12,537 nucleotides of DNA from positions 1 through 12,537 of the forward strand of contig CALHVH010000192.1 of the NCBI GenBank assembly GCA_938039225.1. Reading direction: 5' to 3'. This DNA comes from an uncultured Gammaproteobacteria bacterium. Lineage in GTDB: Bacteria; Pseudomonadota; Gammaproteobacteria; Steroidobacterales; JABDMI01. The notes below the pieces were generated by a model. That model saw only the letters and a program-made list of their open reading frames with translations, was not told where the DNA came from and searched no databases. Positions 1 through 6,907 of this stretch are shown piece by piece; position 1 is the first letter of the stretch, and each line of letters begins with the position of its first letter. The position numbers were made by a program, and so were the translations under genes.

Positions 1-131
1 ATCTTGGTTGTATTTATTTGGGGTTCAAGCGAGCTGTCTCGACCAATTTCATCAGTCGAGTTATCCGTATCAATTCGTAGTAGTGAATCTGCTGGTTTGT
101 TAATTTTATCGCTCACCCTTTTTTTAATCAC
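1..131 (-). CDS. N-terminal fragment of an unidentified leftward protein
   Basis: An open frame runs off the left edge. It has two in-frame GTG candidates, at 131-129 and 116-114, and no ATG. Neither has a well-placed Shine-Dalgarno: the A-rich AAAGG stretch lies immediately against the inner GTG, and the outer GTG has only A/T upstream. From the inner GTG the protein begins VSDKINKPADSLLRID and continues polar and acidic (DTDNSTDEIGRDSS). That looks like a disordered N-terminal tail and gives no family match. It does not resemble ThiC, which I considered because of the nearby tolC. The frame could be chance at this length, but its codon and residue use look protein-like. The true start and the product are unresolved. 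Confidence 0.4.
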   Translation of the reverse strand, partial: MIKKRVSDKINKPADSLLRIDTDNSTDEIGRDSSLEPQINTTK

Positions 132-238
132 TTATATAAAATTAAATTTAAAAAACTTAATTTAACTTGTGATTAACACTCCATTCTTTACTAAACTTAA
201 ACACCCATTTGATTTGAGTGCTTACTCTTAGTCGCTCT

Positions 239-385
239 CAGTCAAATCTCTAAGTTTCAATCTAGCAGCATAAGACTTAGAAAATTTGAACTGCGTCACT
301 TTTTGAGCATTTCTTTGAGATAGTATTGTTTCAAAACGTGAATCAATAGACAGTTTTACTAACTGTTTATGTTGTTCAAAGAAAT
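239..385 (+). ncRNA. Possible structured RNA: hairpin plus three-way junction
   Basis: Two adjacent foldable elements are visible. The first pairs 239-241 with 291-293, 242-247 with 284-289, and 249-257 with 273-281, around a 15-base loop. The second is closed by a perfect 10-bp stem (309-318 with 376-385). It encloses two directly abutting hairpins: 325-332 with 340-347 (one mismatch) and 348-355 with 361-368. Both G-U wobbles (256/274 and 349/367) pair only if the plus strand is transcribed, which favours a rightward RNA. The closing stem is followed by a T-rich run. No known family is recognised and no good promoter precedes it. In AT-rich DNA part of this could be chance, so this is a structural prediction only. 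Confidence 0.25.
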
Positions 386-602
386 TTATTTTTAATGATT
401 ACGCTCACTTACTGTACTAATTTTATCGCATATCTTTAGACCAATTACGTCTAATTTACTCTATTGCTTAATAATAATGCAAAAATTGCTTGGCTAATTT
501 GCTTAGATTTTTTTACCTCATAGAATACTGATCGAGCTCATTTAACATAATTATTTTTAAAAAAATAGCGACTCACGCATCCGCCATAGTGAACAAAAAC
601 GG

Positions 603-608
603 TATAAT
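603..608 (+). promoter_or_regulatory. Candidate -10 element for the methyltransferase-rhodanese transcript
   Basis: A perfect TATAAT lies 64 bases upstream of the ATG at 673. No recognisable TTGACA-like -35 sits 16-18 bases before it and there is no extended -10 TG, so an activator or another element may be needed. Between it and the gene is a small dyad, with AAGG-GAAAT facing ATTTCCTT around 624-648. The gene itself has a weak purine-rich ribosome site (AAGAGAC) just before the ATG. Confidence 0.4.
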
Positions 609-672
609 GATGTGAATTTCATTAAGGGAAATATTTCAAATTTCCTTATCTAAAAAACAAATAAGAGACAGT

Positions 673-1320
673 ATGCAAACTCAAAGAGAACAAATGGTAG
701 AACAGCAAGTTCGTGCCTGGGAAGTTTTAGATCCGGCCGTTTTGGATGCTATGGCAACTATTTCAAGAGAACACTTTTTACCTAAAAAATTTAAAAATAT
801 TGCACATGCCGATGTAAGTTTTAAAATTCGCAAAGATTTCAGTCTCCCTTCACCATCTGTGCAAGGTAAAATCCTGCAAGCTTTACAAATATTACATAAT
901 GACTCGATTCTACAAATAGGCTCTGGGTGTGGCTATTTAAGCGCATGTTTAGCTTATTTAGGTGGACATGTCACAGTTTGTGATGCCGATGAAACCGTAT
1001 TAACTGAGGCGCTTACTACTTGTCGTAATCATGACTTTAAAAACTTAACTCCTAAGCATTCAAGCTGGGATGAAGTACTAAATATTGAAGACAAAAAGTA
1101 TGATGTAATCGTAAGCCAGTTTGCTCATAAAGCTGTACCTGAGAATCTAAAAACAGCCTTAAAAATTAATGGAAGAGCTGCTCTTTTTATTGGTACTGCA
1201 CCATTAAATCATTGCGTGCATATCGAACGCATAGGTGAGGACGAATGGCTTGAAAGTTCAATATTTGAAACTGAAGTAAGTACCTTCCCAAATAAAACTT
1301 CAACCACCTTCCAGTTCTGA
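673..1320 (+). CDS. Protein-L-isoaspartate O-methyltransferase-like protein
   Basis: This 215-residue protein is an S-adenosylmethionine-dependent methyltransferase of the PIMT family. The N-terminal helix (MVEQQVRAWEVLDP, residues 8-21) and the glycine-rich SAM motif I (ILQIGSGCGY, residues 79-88) are typical, and an acidic residue at the end of the next strand (VCDAD, about 102-106) should bind the SAM ribose. In classical Pcm the isoaspartyl-binding loop reads like TISQP. Here the matching stretch is SLPSPS (residues 57-62), so true protein-repair activity is uncertain. Short PIMT-like proteins of this kind commonly sit beside rhodanese and TolC genes in gammaproteobacteria. Its stop is 5 bases before the next gene, indicating one transcript. 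Confident for the family; the substrate is unknown. Confidence 0.8.
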   Translation: MQTQREQMVEQQVRAWEVLDPAVLDAMATISREHFLPKKFKNIAHADVSFKIRKDFSLPSPSVQGKILQALQILHNDSILQIGSGCGYLSACLAYLGGHVTVCDADETVLTEALTTCRNHDFKNLTPKHSSWDEVLNIEDKKYDVIVSQFAHKAVPENLKTALKINGRAALFIGTAPLNHCVHIERIGEDEWLESSIFETEVSTFPNKTSTTFQF

Positions 1321-1325
1321 ACATT

Positions 1326-1661
1326 GTGAACTCTGCTATTAAACAATTACCCGTAAAAACTTTCGCCGATTTGTGGCTAAACGCCGAGCAAACTAAACCC
1401 GTTTTGTTAGATGTCAGAGAACCATGGGAAATTGAATTTGCTTCTATTGACGGCAGTCTGAATATACCCATGAACCAAGTTCCAGAACGCTTAAATGAGC
1501 TACCGAAAGACTCTCATTTAGTAGTCATGTGCCACCATGGGGGGCGCAGCCAATCAGTTGCTCAATTTTTAGCCCACAATGGATTTGTTCAATTAAGCAA
1601 CTTAGTCGGTGGAATTCATGCTTGGAGCACTGAAATAGACTCAAATATTGCAACTTATTAG
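1326..1661 (+). CDS. Single-domain rhodanese-like sulfurtransferase
   Basis: This 111-residue protein has one rhodanese domain, about the size of GlpE or PspE. LLDVREPWE (residues 27-35) is the usual early rhodanese signature. CHHGGRS (69-75) is the active-site loop, with Cys69 as the likely persulfide-carrying nucleophile and the Arg/Ser positions conserved. GGIHAW (95-100) is the typical final motif. There is no signal peptide, so it should be cytoplasmic. It probably moves sulfane sulfur between small thiols or proteins, but the acceptor cannot be inferred. The start is GTG, 5 bases after the preceding stop and without a visible Shine-Dalgarno, so translation is probably coupled to the upstream gene. 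No ATG alternative keeps the whole domain. Confidence 0.88.
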   Translation: MNSAIKQLPVKTFADLWLNAEQTKPVLLDVREPWEIEFASIDGSLNIPMNQVPERLNELPKDSHLVVMCHHGGRSQSVAQFLAHNGFVQLSNLVGGIHAWSTEIDSNIATY

Positions 1662-1729
1662 CCTTATTTACTATTTACTGTGTTAATACCGCTTGTATAT
1701 AAGTGGAAAATAAAGCAATACTCTGTGAC

Positions 1730-1757
1730 TTGACACCAAGTGATATGGTGATATAGT
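1730..1757 (+). promoter_or_regulatory. Sigma-70 promoter for tolC
   Basis: A perfect TTGACA (1730-1735) and TATAGT (1752-1757) are separated by 16 bases, so transcription should start near 1764. A short dyad, GTTAT-GT-ATAAC (1756-1767), overlaps the -10 and the expected start and could be an operator. The tolC ATG at 1793 follows about 30 bases later, with a weak GAGA ribosome site. tolC can therefore be expressed separately from the two genes upstream. Confidence 0.7.
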
Positions 1758-1792
1758 TATGTATAACACTTAATTGTTCTTGAGAATATACC

Positions 1793-3151
1793 ATGCAAAT
1801 TCGTAGCCTCACCCAAATCACCATTCTTGCTGCTTTCACATTCGTAGTAGCGTCACAGAGCTTTGCCCAAGATGATCTTGCAAGCATTTATCAACAGGCT
1901 TTGCAGAGCGATCCTTTACTGCGTGAAGCGGAAGCAAATCGACTTGCAAGTAATGAAGGCAAGACCCAAGCCTTAAGTAATCTTTTGCCACAAATTTCTG
2001 GTGGAGCCAACTATGGCACAACCGATAGTCAAGGTGTTTCCGTAAGCGAATTTTTCCCACAAGGAAGTCCAAACGATGACTCCAATACAACGAACGGTTG
2101 GAATCTCCAATTACAACAGTCTTTATTTGATTGGAATCGGTGGATTAACTTAAAAACCGCAGAAAAAAACGTACTCAAATCTAATTTAGACTTTGAAATA
2201 TCTAAACAAGATTTAATATTACGCGTTGCAAGTAGCTATTTTGCTGTACTAGCCGCGAAAGATGTCTTAGATTTTGAGAAAGCCTCAAAAGAAGCTATTG
2301 CTCGTCAATTGGAACAAGCCAATACTCGATTTGAAGTTGGTTTAGTTGCCATCACCGATGTACAAGAAGCTCAAGCGGCCTATGATCAAGCAGTTGCTAA
2401 TGAAATTGATGCTAAGCGTAGGTCTGCACTTGCAATAGAAAACCTACGTGAAATAACTGGCCAACAGGTTAAAGAGTTAGCCAGGCCACAAGCTGATTTC
2501 GAATTAGGGCCACCGTCTCCGGCATCACAGGAGGTATGGGTAAATCAATCATTAGACCAAAATTTGAATTTACTCTCTGCTCGATTAGCTGCAGAAATTT
2601 CTCGAGATAATATTGATAGTCAAAAAACAGGGCATTATCCAACCTTAAGTTTAAATTTAAGTCGAAGAGGCAGTGATTCTGACCGTGATGATTTTATTCG
2701 TGACATCACAACTTCTGGGTCGGGAAATTCAACCACATTTGGGGTGCAACTCAATGTACCGATCTATTCTGGAGGCAGGACTACTTCATTAACTCGTCAA
2801 GCCGTATATCAACACCGCGCATCTAAAGAACGACTAGAAAGAATCACTCGTGAAACCGAACGAGCTACACGCGATGCCTATTTAAATGTTTTATCAAATA
2901 TTTCAAAAATTCGTGCGCTTAAACAAGCCGTTCGCTCCTCTCAAACCGCTTTACAAGCAACCGAAAAAGGGTTTGAAGTTGGTACACGCACAACGGTTGA
3001 TGTATTGAATTCTCGAAGAACCCTACTAGATGCAGAACGAAACTACTCTCAGAGTCGTTACGATTATTTATCTAACTTATTAAATTTAAAGCGAGCTGCT
3101 GGAACCTTAAGTCAAGATGATATAAATGAAATAAACTCTCTGCTCGAGTAA
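1793..3151 (+). CDS. tolC: TolC-family outer-membrane efflux channel
   Basis: This 452-residue protein should form the trimeric outer-membrane and periplasmic tunnel used by tripartite drug pumps and type I secretion. Residues 1-25 form a Sec signal peptide: hydrophobic ITILAAFTFVVAS followed by SFA, with cleavage before Gln26. Two outer-membrane efflux repeats follow, each with long heptad-rich helices. The second carries the well-conserved FEVGTRTTVDVLNSRR and a TolC-like ending (LLNLKRAAGTLSQDD). Length matches E. coli TolC closely, and no pump partner lies in the window. It has its own sigma-70 promoter. Its stop is 5 bases from the stop of waaA on the other strand. The TolC family is certain; which pump it serves is unknown. 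Confidence 0.95.
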   Translation: MQIRSLTQITILAAFTFVVASQSFAQDDLASIYQQALQSDPLLREAEANRLASNEGKTQALSNLLPQISGGANYGTTDSQGVSVSEFFPQGSPNDDSNTTNGWNLQLQQSLFDWNRWINLKTAEKNVLKSNLDFEISKQDLILRVASSYFAVLAAKDVLDFEKASKEAIARQLEQANTRFEVGLVAITDVQEAQAAYDQAVANEIDAKRRSALAIENLREITGQQVKELARPQADFELGPPSPASQEVWVNQSLDQNLNLLSARLAAEISRDNIDSQKTGHYPTLSLNLSRRGSDSDRDDFIRDITTSGSGNSTTFGVQLNVPIYSGGRTTSLTRQAVYQHRASKERLERITRETERATRDAYLNVLSNISKIRALKQAVRSSQTALQATEKGFEVGTRTTVDVLNSRRTLLDAERNYSQSRYDYLSNLLNLKRAAGTLSQDDINEINSLLE

Positions 3152-3165
3152 GGTTTTTAGAGAGT
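3135..3165. terminator. Possible shared terminator hairpin between tolC and waaA
   Basis: ACTCTCT (3135-3141) pairs perfectly with AGAGAGT (3159-3165) across a 17-base loop. The dyad spans both stop codons. It is symmetric and could act on both strands, but neither arm is followed by a proper T-run, so it is a weak intrinsic terminator at best. Confidence 0.3.
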
Positions 3166-4425
3166 AAGAATTAGTTCTATCTCAGCAAGCAGTTTATCTA
3201 AGGCTCCAAAGTTTTCTGCAACCACTTCTCGACCTGCACTACCAGCTGACTTTGCCAGTGCAGGATCTTTTAGCAAAGATGTAATTGAAGTTTGAAAATC
3301 ACCTTGTGTACGTACCCCTTCTAAGGCACCGACTTCTTCTAGCATTTCAGATATCTCTGGCGCATTAAAAGTATGCGGGCCGACCAAAATTGGAATAGAT
3401 AAAGCCGCTGGTTCAAGTAAATTATGACCTCCAATTGGTACTAAGCTGCCTCCCACGAATGCTACTTGAGAAGCTGCATAAAACATAGGTAACTCTCCTA
3501 GAGTATCCAGCAAAAATACTTGAGTCTCTTCCGTTGGAGTTTCGCTCGTACTACGCCGACAAACAATCAAATCTTTCTGCATAATTAAACTAAGCACTTG
3601 ACTACTTCGCTCAGGATGGCGAGGCGCTAGAATCAATACAAGATTTGGAAACAAGGCTAATAATTTTTTATGGACCTCTAAAACGGTATTTTCTTCACTA
3701 TCGTGTGTACTTGCTGCAATCCAAACTGGACGTCCAGTAAAGTATTTTTGGTAATAGTCTTGCCCTCTTTCTTGCAGATTACTCGGCACAAACATAAAAT
3801 CAAACTTTAAGTTACCAATAACTCGGACTCTTTTAGCCGCCGCTCCGAGACTTAAAAATCGCTCTGCATCACGACTGGTTTGTGCTGCAATTAAATGAAC
3901 TTGGTTGAGAGTAGGCTCAAATAAATATTTAAAGCGCTGATAACTATTAATTGAGCGAGGTGATATTCTCGCACTCGCCATAATAATGGGAATAGAGCTT
4001 TTGGCGCATTGGGCATACAGAATAGGCCAAATTTCAGTTTCCATAATGATGGCTAAACGAGGCTGCATTTGTTTAATAAAACGTCTCACAATATAGGGAG
4101 CATCATATGGAACATAAGTATGAACTACTGACTCTCCAAAAATTTTCTGAACTCGTTCTGAGCCTGTAGGTGTTTGAGTTGTTACGACAATATTTTCATT
4201 AGGGTAACGATGTTGTAAACGTTTAACTAGGGGAACAGCGGCTTGTACTTCGCCCACAGAAACAGCATGTATCCAAATGGACTCTTTTAATGCCGGAAAC
4301 TTATAAAGTCCAAAACGTTCAGCTAATCGCTTCCAATAAGCACGTGTTTTAAAACCACGCCAGAGCATGGCAATAACCATAAGAGGCAAAAGTAAATAGG
4401 ATAAAACAACCAGAAGATAGCGCAT
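3157..4425 (-). CDS. waaA: 3-deoxy-D-manno-octulosonic acid (Kdo) transferase
   Basis: WaaA (GT30) transfers Kdo from CMP-Kdo to the lipid A precursor at the inner-membrane face. The 422-residue protein has an N-terminal membrane anchor (about residues 3-22). HAVSVGEV (53-60) supplies the catalytic glutamate, Glu59. METEIWP (128-134) and SARIS (151-155) are standard N-domain motifs. APRHPER (267-273) and GGSLVPIGGHNLLEP (325-339) form the CMP-Kdo site. Length matches the E. coli enzyme. The ATG directly follows the hldE stop (TAAATG), so the two are translationally coupled. Whether it adds one or two Kdo cannot be read from sequence. The kdkA and opsX genes nearby fit the single-Kdo, Haemophilus-like arrangement, which is an inference. 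Confidence 0.97.
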   Translation of the reverse strand: MRYLLVVLSYLLLPLMVIAMLWRGFKTRAYWKRLAERFGLYKFPALKESIWIHAVSVGEVQAAVPLVKRLQHRYPNENIVVTTQTPTGSERVQKIFGESVVHTYVPYDAPYIVRRFIKQMQPRLAIIMETEIWPILYAQCAKSSIPIIMASARISPRSINSYQRFKYLFEPTLNQVHLIAAQTSRDAERFLSLGAAAKRVRVIGNLKFDFMFVPSNLQERGQDYYQKYFTGRPVWIAASTHDSEENTVLEVHKKLLALFPNLVLILAPRHPERSSQVLSLIMQKDLIVCRRSTSETPTEETQVFLLDTLGELPMFYAASQVAFVGGSLVPIGGHNLLEPAALSIPILVGPHTFNAPEISEMLEEVGALEGVRTQGDFQTSITSLLKDPALAKSAGSAGREVVAENFGALDKLLAEIELILTL

Positions 4426-5850
4426 TTAATTTTGTTTTTTGATTTGATTAATTATTCTAGTAGTTGATCGTCCTTCATGAAAGTTTAAAACTCTCACATC
4501 ACCACCGGCAGCTAATACTTCTTGACCACCTGCAATATCGGTAACTTTATAATCGCCACCTTTAACGAGAATAGCTGGCAATAATTGCGCAATTAATTTT
4601 TGTGGAGTGTCCTCAGAAAAAGGTAATACCCAATCAATCGCAGAAAGAGCAGCCAATACTGCCATACGGTCTTCTAGTTTATTAACGGGTCTCTCGGGGC
4701 CTTTCAATCGACTTACTGAAGCATCATCGTTTACAGCAACCAAAAGAAAATCTCCTTGGGCTTTTGCTTCCTCTAAAAATGCAATATGGCCGGCATGTAA
4801 AATATCAAAACAACCATTGGTCATAACCACTTTTTTATTTTGTTTTTGTAATGACAAGATCAGTTCTTGAAGCTGCGCCACAGTTTGCTGTGACCGCCCA
4901 CCAATACCTTGCATATGTAAAGCATTACGTAATTCATGCACTGTAATTGTTGACGTACCCAATTTGGCCACAACAACACCTGCGGCCTGATTAGCTAGAT
5001 CAACAGAATTTTGCATAGTTTCTCCTGTCGCTAAACACGCAGCCAATAATGCCACTACCGTATCACCTGCTCCAGTAACATCATGCACTTCCCGAGCAAC
5101 AGCCTTAACTTGATAGTCGGAGTTTTCTGATTGCAAGAACATTCCATGCTCACCCCGTGTTACTAATAAATGAGAAACATTGATTTGTTCTTGTAACTTT
5201 TTGGCTTTCTCCTTAAAGTCTTGCATTGAATCTGCAACACCCACAATTTGTTCAAACTCTTTTTGATTAGGCGTAATAACGTCGGCATTTTTATAGCGCG
5301 TAAAATCAGTCCCTTTAGGATCAATTATCACTAATTTATGTTCTGATTTAGCTATTCTTATGAGTTCTTTAACTTCTTGCAGACTTCCTTTAGCATAATC
5401 TGAAAATACGACCACATCATAGTTTTTTATTACTTTAGACAATTTAGTCTTTAAATTGAGGCAAAATTGAAGTGGAATTTTTTTCTCAAAATCGCAGCGT
5501 AAAATTTGTTGATTCTGACTTAATACTCTTAACTTTGTAATGCTTTCTATTTCTGCAATTCGCTCACAATGGGTAAGAATATCTAAGGAATCCAATATTG
5601 CTTCAATACTATCGGCAACATGATCATCGCCCAAAAGGCCTAATAGACCTACTCTTGCGCCTAAGGCTCTGATATTTGCGGCTACATTAGCAGCACCACC
5701 CAGACGATCTTCAGATTTACTAACATTAACAATTGGCACAGGAGCTTCTGGCGAAATACGGCCTGTTGACCCCGACCAGTAACGGTCTAGCATCACATCA
5801 CCAACTACCAAAACTTGAGACTTTGAAAAATCCGGAACTTGAATGCTCAT
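4426..5850 (-). CDS. hldE: Bifunctional heptose-7-phosphate kinase / heptose-1-phosphate adenylyltransferase
   Basis: HldE carries out two steps of ADP-heptose synthesis: phosphorylation of heptose 7-phosphate, then adenylylation of heptose 1-phosphate. I place the start at the ATG at 5850, giving 474 residues, because the protein then begins MSIQVPDF and aligns with E. coli HldE (477 residues). An upstream in-frame GTG at 5889 would add 13 unrelated residues. The ribokinase-type domain has GDVMLDRYW (17-25), GGAANVA (51-57) and DVTGAGDT (257-264, with Asp263 the likely base). The nucleotidyltransferase domain has GCFDILHAGH (346-355) and GRSTTRII (460-467). No strong Shine-Dalgarno precedes the ATG. 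The product feeds heptosyltransferases such as OpsX. Confidence 0.97.
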   Translation of the reverse strand: MSIQVPDFSKSQVLVVGDVMLDRYWSGSTGRISPEAPVPIVNVSKSEDRLGGAANVAANIRALGARVGLLGLLGDDHVADSIEAILDSLDILTHCERIAEIESITKLRVLSQNQQILRCDFEKKIPLQFCLNLKTKLSKVIKNYDVVVFSDYAKGSLQEVKELIRIAKSEHKLVIIDPKGTDFTRYKNADVITPNQKEFEQIVGVADSMQDFKEKAKKLQEQINVSHLLVTRGEHGMFLQSENSDYQVKAVAREVHDVTGAGDTVVALLAACLATGETMQNSVDLANQAAGVVVAKLGTSTITVHELRNALHMQGIGGRSQQTVAQLQELILSLQKQNKKVVMTNGCFDILHAGHIAFLEEAKAQGDFLLVAVNDDASVSRLKGPERPVNKLEDRMAVLAALSAIDWVLPFSEDTPQKLIAQLLPAILVKGGDYKVTDIAGGQEVLAAGGDVRVLNFHEGRSTTRIINQIKKQN

Positions 5851-5899
5851 ACTATAATTTTCTAGATATTGACGTAGGTATGTTAACACACTGTAATTG

Positions 5900-5929
5900 T
5901 TGACAAAAAAAACTGACCAAATCTTATAT
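5900..5929 (+). promoter_or_regulatory. Sigma-70 promoter for the acyltransferase pair
   Basis: A perfect TTGACA (5900-5905) is followed after 18 bases by TTATAT (5924-5929), with a predicted start near 5936 and a leader of about 50 bases. The -35 overlaps the small dyad TTGT-TG-ACAA (5897-5906). A near-copy of its flank, TGTTAACA (5881-5888), lies 9 bases upstream of TGTTGACA (5898-5905). These could be regulator sites shared with the divergent hldE gene, whose own promoter I could not identify. Confidence 0.55.
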
Positions 5930-5950
5930 ACTTCTACCCTGTCACTATCT

Positions 5951-5980
5951 ATGAGAAAGAATTACAATATGCTGCTTTAA
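5951..5980 (+). CDS. Possible 9-residue leader peptide
   Basis: A minimal frame, MRKNYNMLL then TAA, lies inside the predicted leader of the acyltransferase transcript and ends 6 bases before the acyltransferase ATG. It has no clear Shine-Dalgarno. The following gene also has only a weak ribosome site, so translation of this frame could couple to it. A frame this short arises easily by chance and there is no attenuator-like structure, so this is a low-confidence entry. Confidence 0.15.
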   Translation: MRKNYNMLL

Positions 5981-5986
5981 GTACGG

Positions 5987-6895
5987 ATGATAATCTTGAC
6001 ACAATTTTTACGTAATACGGGTGCTCGTCTAGGAGTAAGTACTCTTTGGGTACTTAGCTTTTTGCCTTATAAGGCTTTAATGGCATTGGGCAGTTTCCTT
6101 GGTAGCATCTTATATTATCTTGCCTCTAAAAGACGAAAAATTGCCGCTATTAATATTGCACTTTGTTTGTCCGACTTAAGTCCAGAATCAAGAGAAAGAA
6201 TTCTCAAAGAACATTTTTCCGCAATGGGCAAAGCTATCCTTGAACTCTCAATTTGCTGGTTCTGGAATGAAGAACGCGTTAAACCGCTTGTTAATATATC
6301 TGGACTAGAAAATCTCCACTCTGCTCTTAAAAAAGAAAAAGGAGTCATCCTGTTAAGTGCTCACTTCACAACCTTAGAAATTGGAGGACGCTTAATCGCA
6401 TTTGAACAAAAGGTTGATGCAGTATATAGAAAACACAAATCAACTTTTCTTGAGAACTTTGTAAAATCAAAAAGAGCTAAGTACACCAAACAAACTATTG
6501 TAAAAACCAATATTCGCGAAATGCTTAAGCGCCTGAAAAAAAATAATATTGTCTGGTATGCACCGGACCAAAATTTTACGCGTAAAAATTATGTTCTATC
6601 TACTTTTTTTAATCAACCTGCACCAAGCAACCCTGGTACCGCACGTTTAGCTAAAATGACAGGCGCTAGCGTTGTGCCTTTTGTTCAATATCGACGAAAA
6701 GATGGTACTGGTTATGATTTAGAAATTTTACCCGAGCTTGAAAACTTTCCAAGTGGTAATGATCTAGAAGATGTAAATAGAATTAATAGGGTATTTGAAA
6801 ATCTAGTACTGAAACAGCCTAGCCATTATTACTGGTTACATAAACGTTTTAAAAATCTACCTGCAGAGTTTGACGATGTCTATAAAAACATTTAA
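5987..6895 (+). CDS. LpxL/LpxM-family lipid A late acyltransferase, first paralogue
   Basis: Enzymes of this family (PF03279) move an acyl chain from acyl-ACP onto a hydroxyl of a primary acyl chain of Kdo-lipid A, at the inner membrane. The 302-residue protein starts with a hydrophobic anchor (about residues 16-45). The catalytic HX4E pair is His126 and Glu131 in HFTTLE. APDQNFTRK (192-200) matches the conserved PDQ segment, and HYYWLHKRFK near the end matches the family's terminal W.H.RFK motif. Length equals E. coli LpxL. The DNA places it immediately before a gapless paralogue. Sequence alone does not say which chain or position each copy acylates, so no lpxL or lpxM label is given. Confidence 0.92.
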   Translation: MIILTQFLRNTGARLGVSTLWVLSFLPYKALMALGSFLGSILYYLASKRRKIAAINIALCLSDLSPESRERILKEHFSAMGKAILELSICWFWNEERVKPLVNISGLENLHSALKKEKGVILLSAHFTTLEIGGRLIAFEQKVDAVYRKHKSTFLENFVKSKRAKYTKQTIVKTNIREMLKRLKKNNIVWYAPDQNFTRKNYVLSTFFNQPAPSNPGTARLAKMTGASVVPFVQYRRKDGTGYDLEILPELENFPSGNDLEDVNRINRVFENLVLKQPSHYYWLHKRFKNLPAEFDDVYKNI

Positions 6896-6907
6896 TTGGA
6901 TCATAAG

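Larger units (their letters stand above)
132..672. other. Gene-free, AT-rich region with several dyads
   Basis: About 540 bases separate the leftward gene at the edge from the methyltransferase-like gene. I see no convincing coding frame, tRNA or known riboswitch core here. The region does hold a long imperfect hairpin (239-293), a three-branch fold (309-385), a short dyad (436-441 with 449-454), three TTGCTT repeats (starting at 464, 486 and 499), a weak 4-bp hairpin (494-506) followed by seven T (508-514), and a TATAAT at 603-608. It may contain divergent promoters and possibly a small RNA. An AT-only dyad (142-148 with 159-165) probably means nothing. Confidence 0.6.

Noticed and set aside
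489..514. Intrinsic terminator ending a small RNA
   Set aside because: The T-run (508-514) is good, but the preceding stem has only four base pairs (494-497 with 503-506), too weak to call.
132..600. TPP riboswitch with thiC upstream of the methyltransferase gene
   Set aside because: thiC lies near tolC in some gammaproteobacteria, but the conserved riboswitch core is absent and the leftward fragment does not resemble ThiC.
1187..2090. Several open frames on the minus strand across the rhodanese and tolC
   Set aside because: They overlap clear genes on the plus strand and their translations look random, with no ribosome sites or motifs.
5851..5889. Extended hldE start at the GTG at 5889
   Set aside because: It adds 13 residues absent from the family, whereas the ATG at 5850 gives the expected N-terminus and length. 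No ribosome site supports the GTG.
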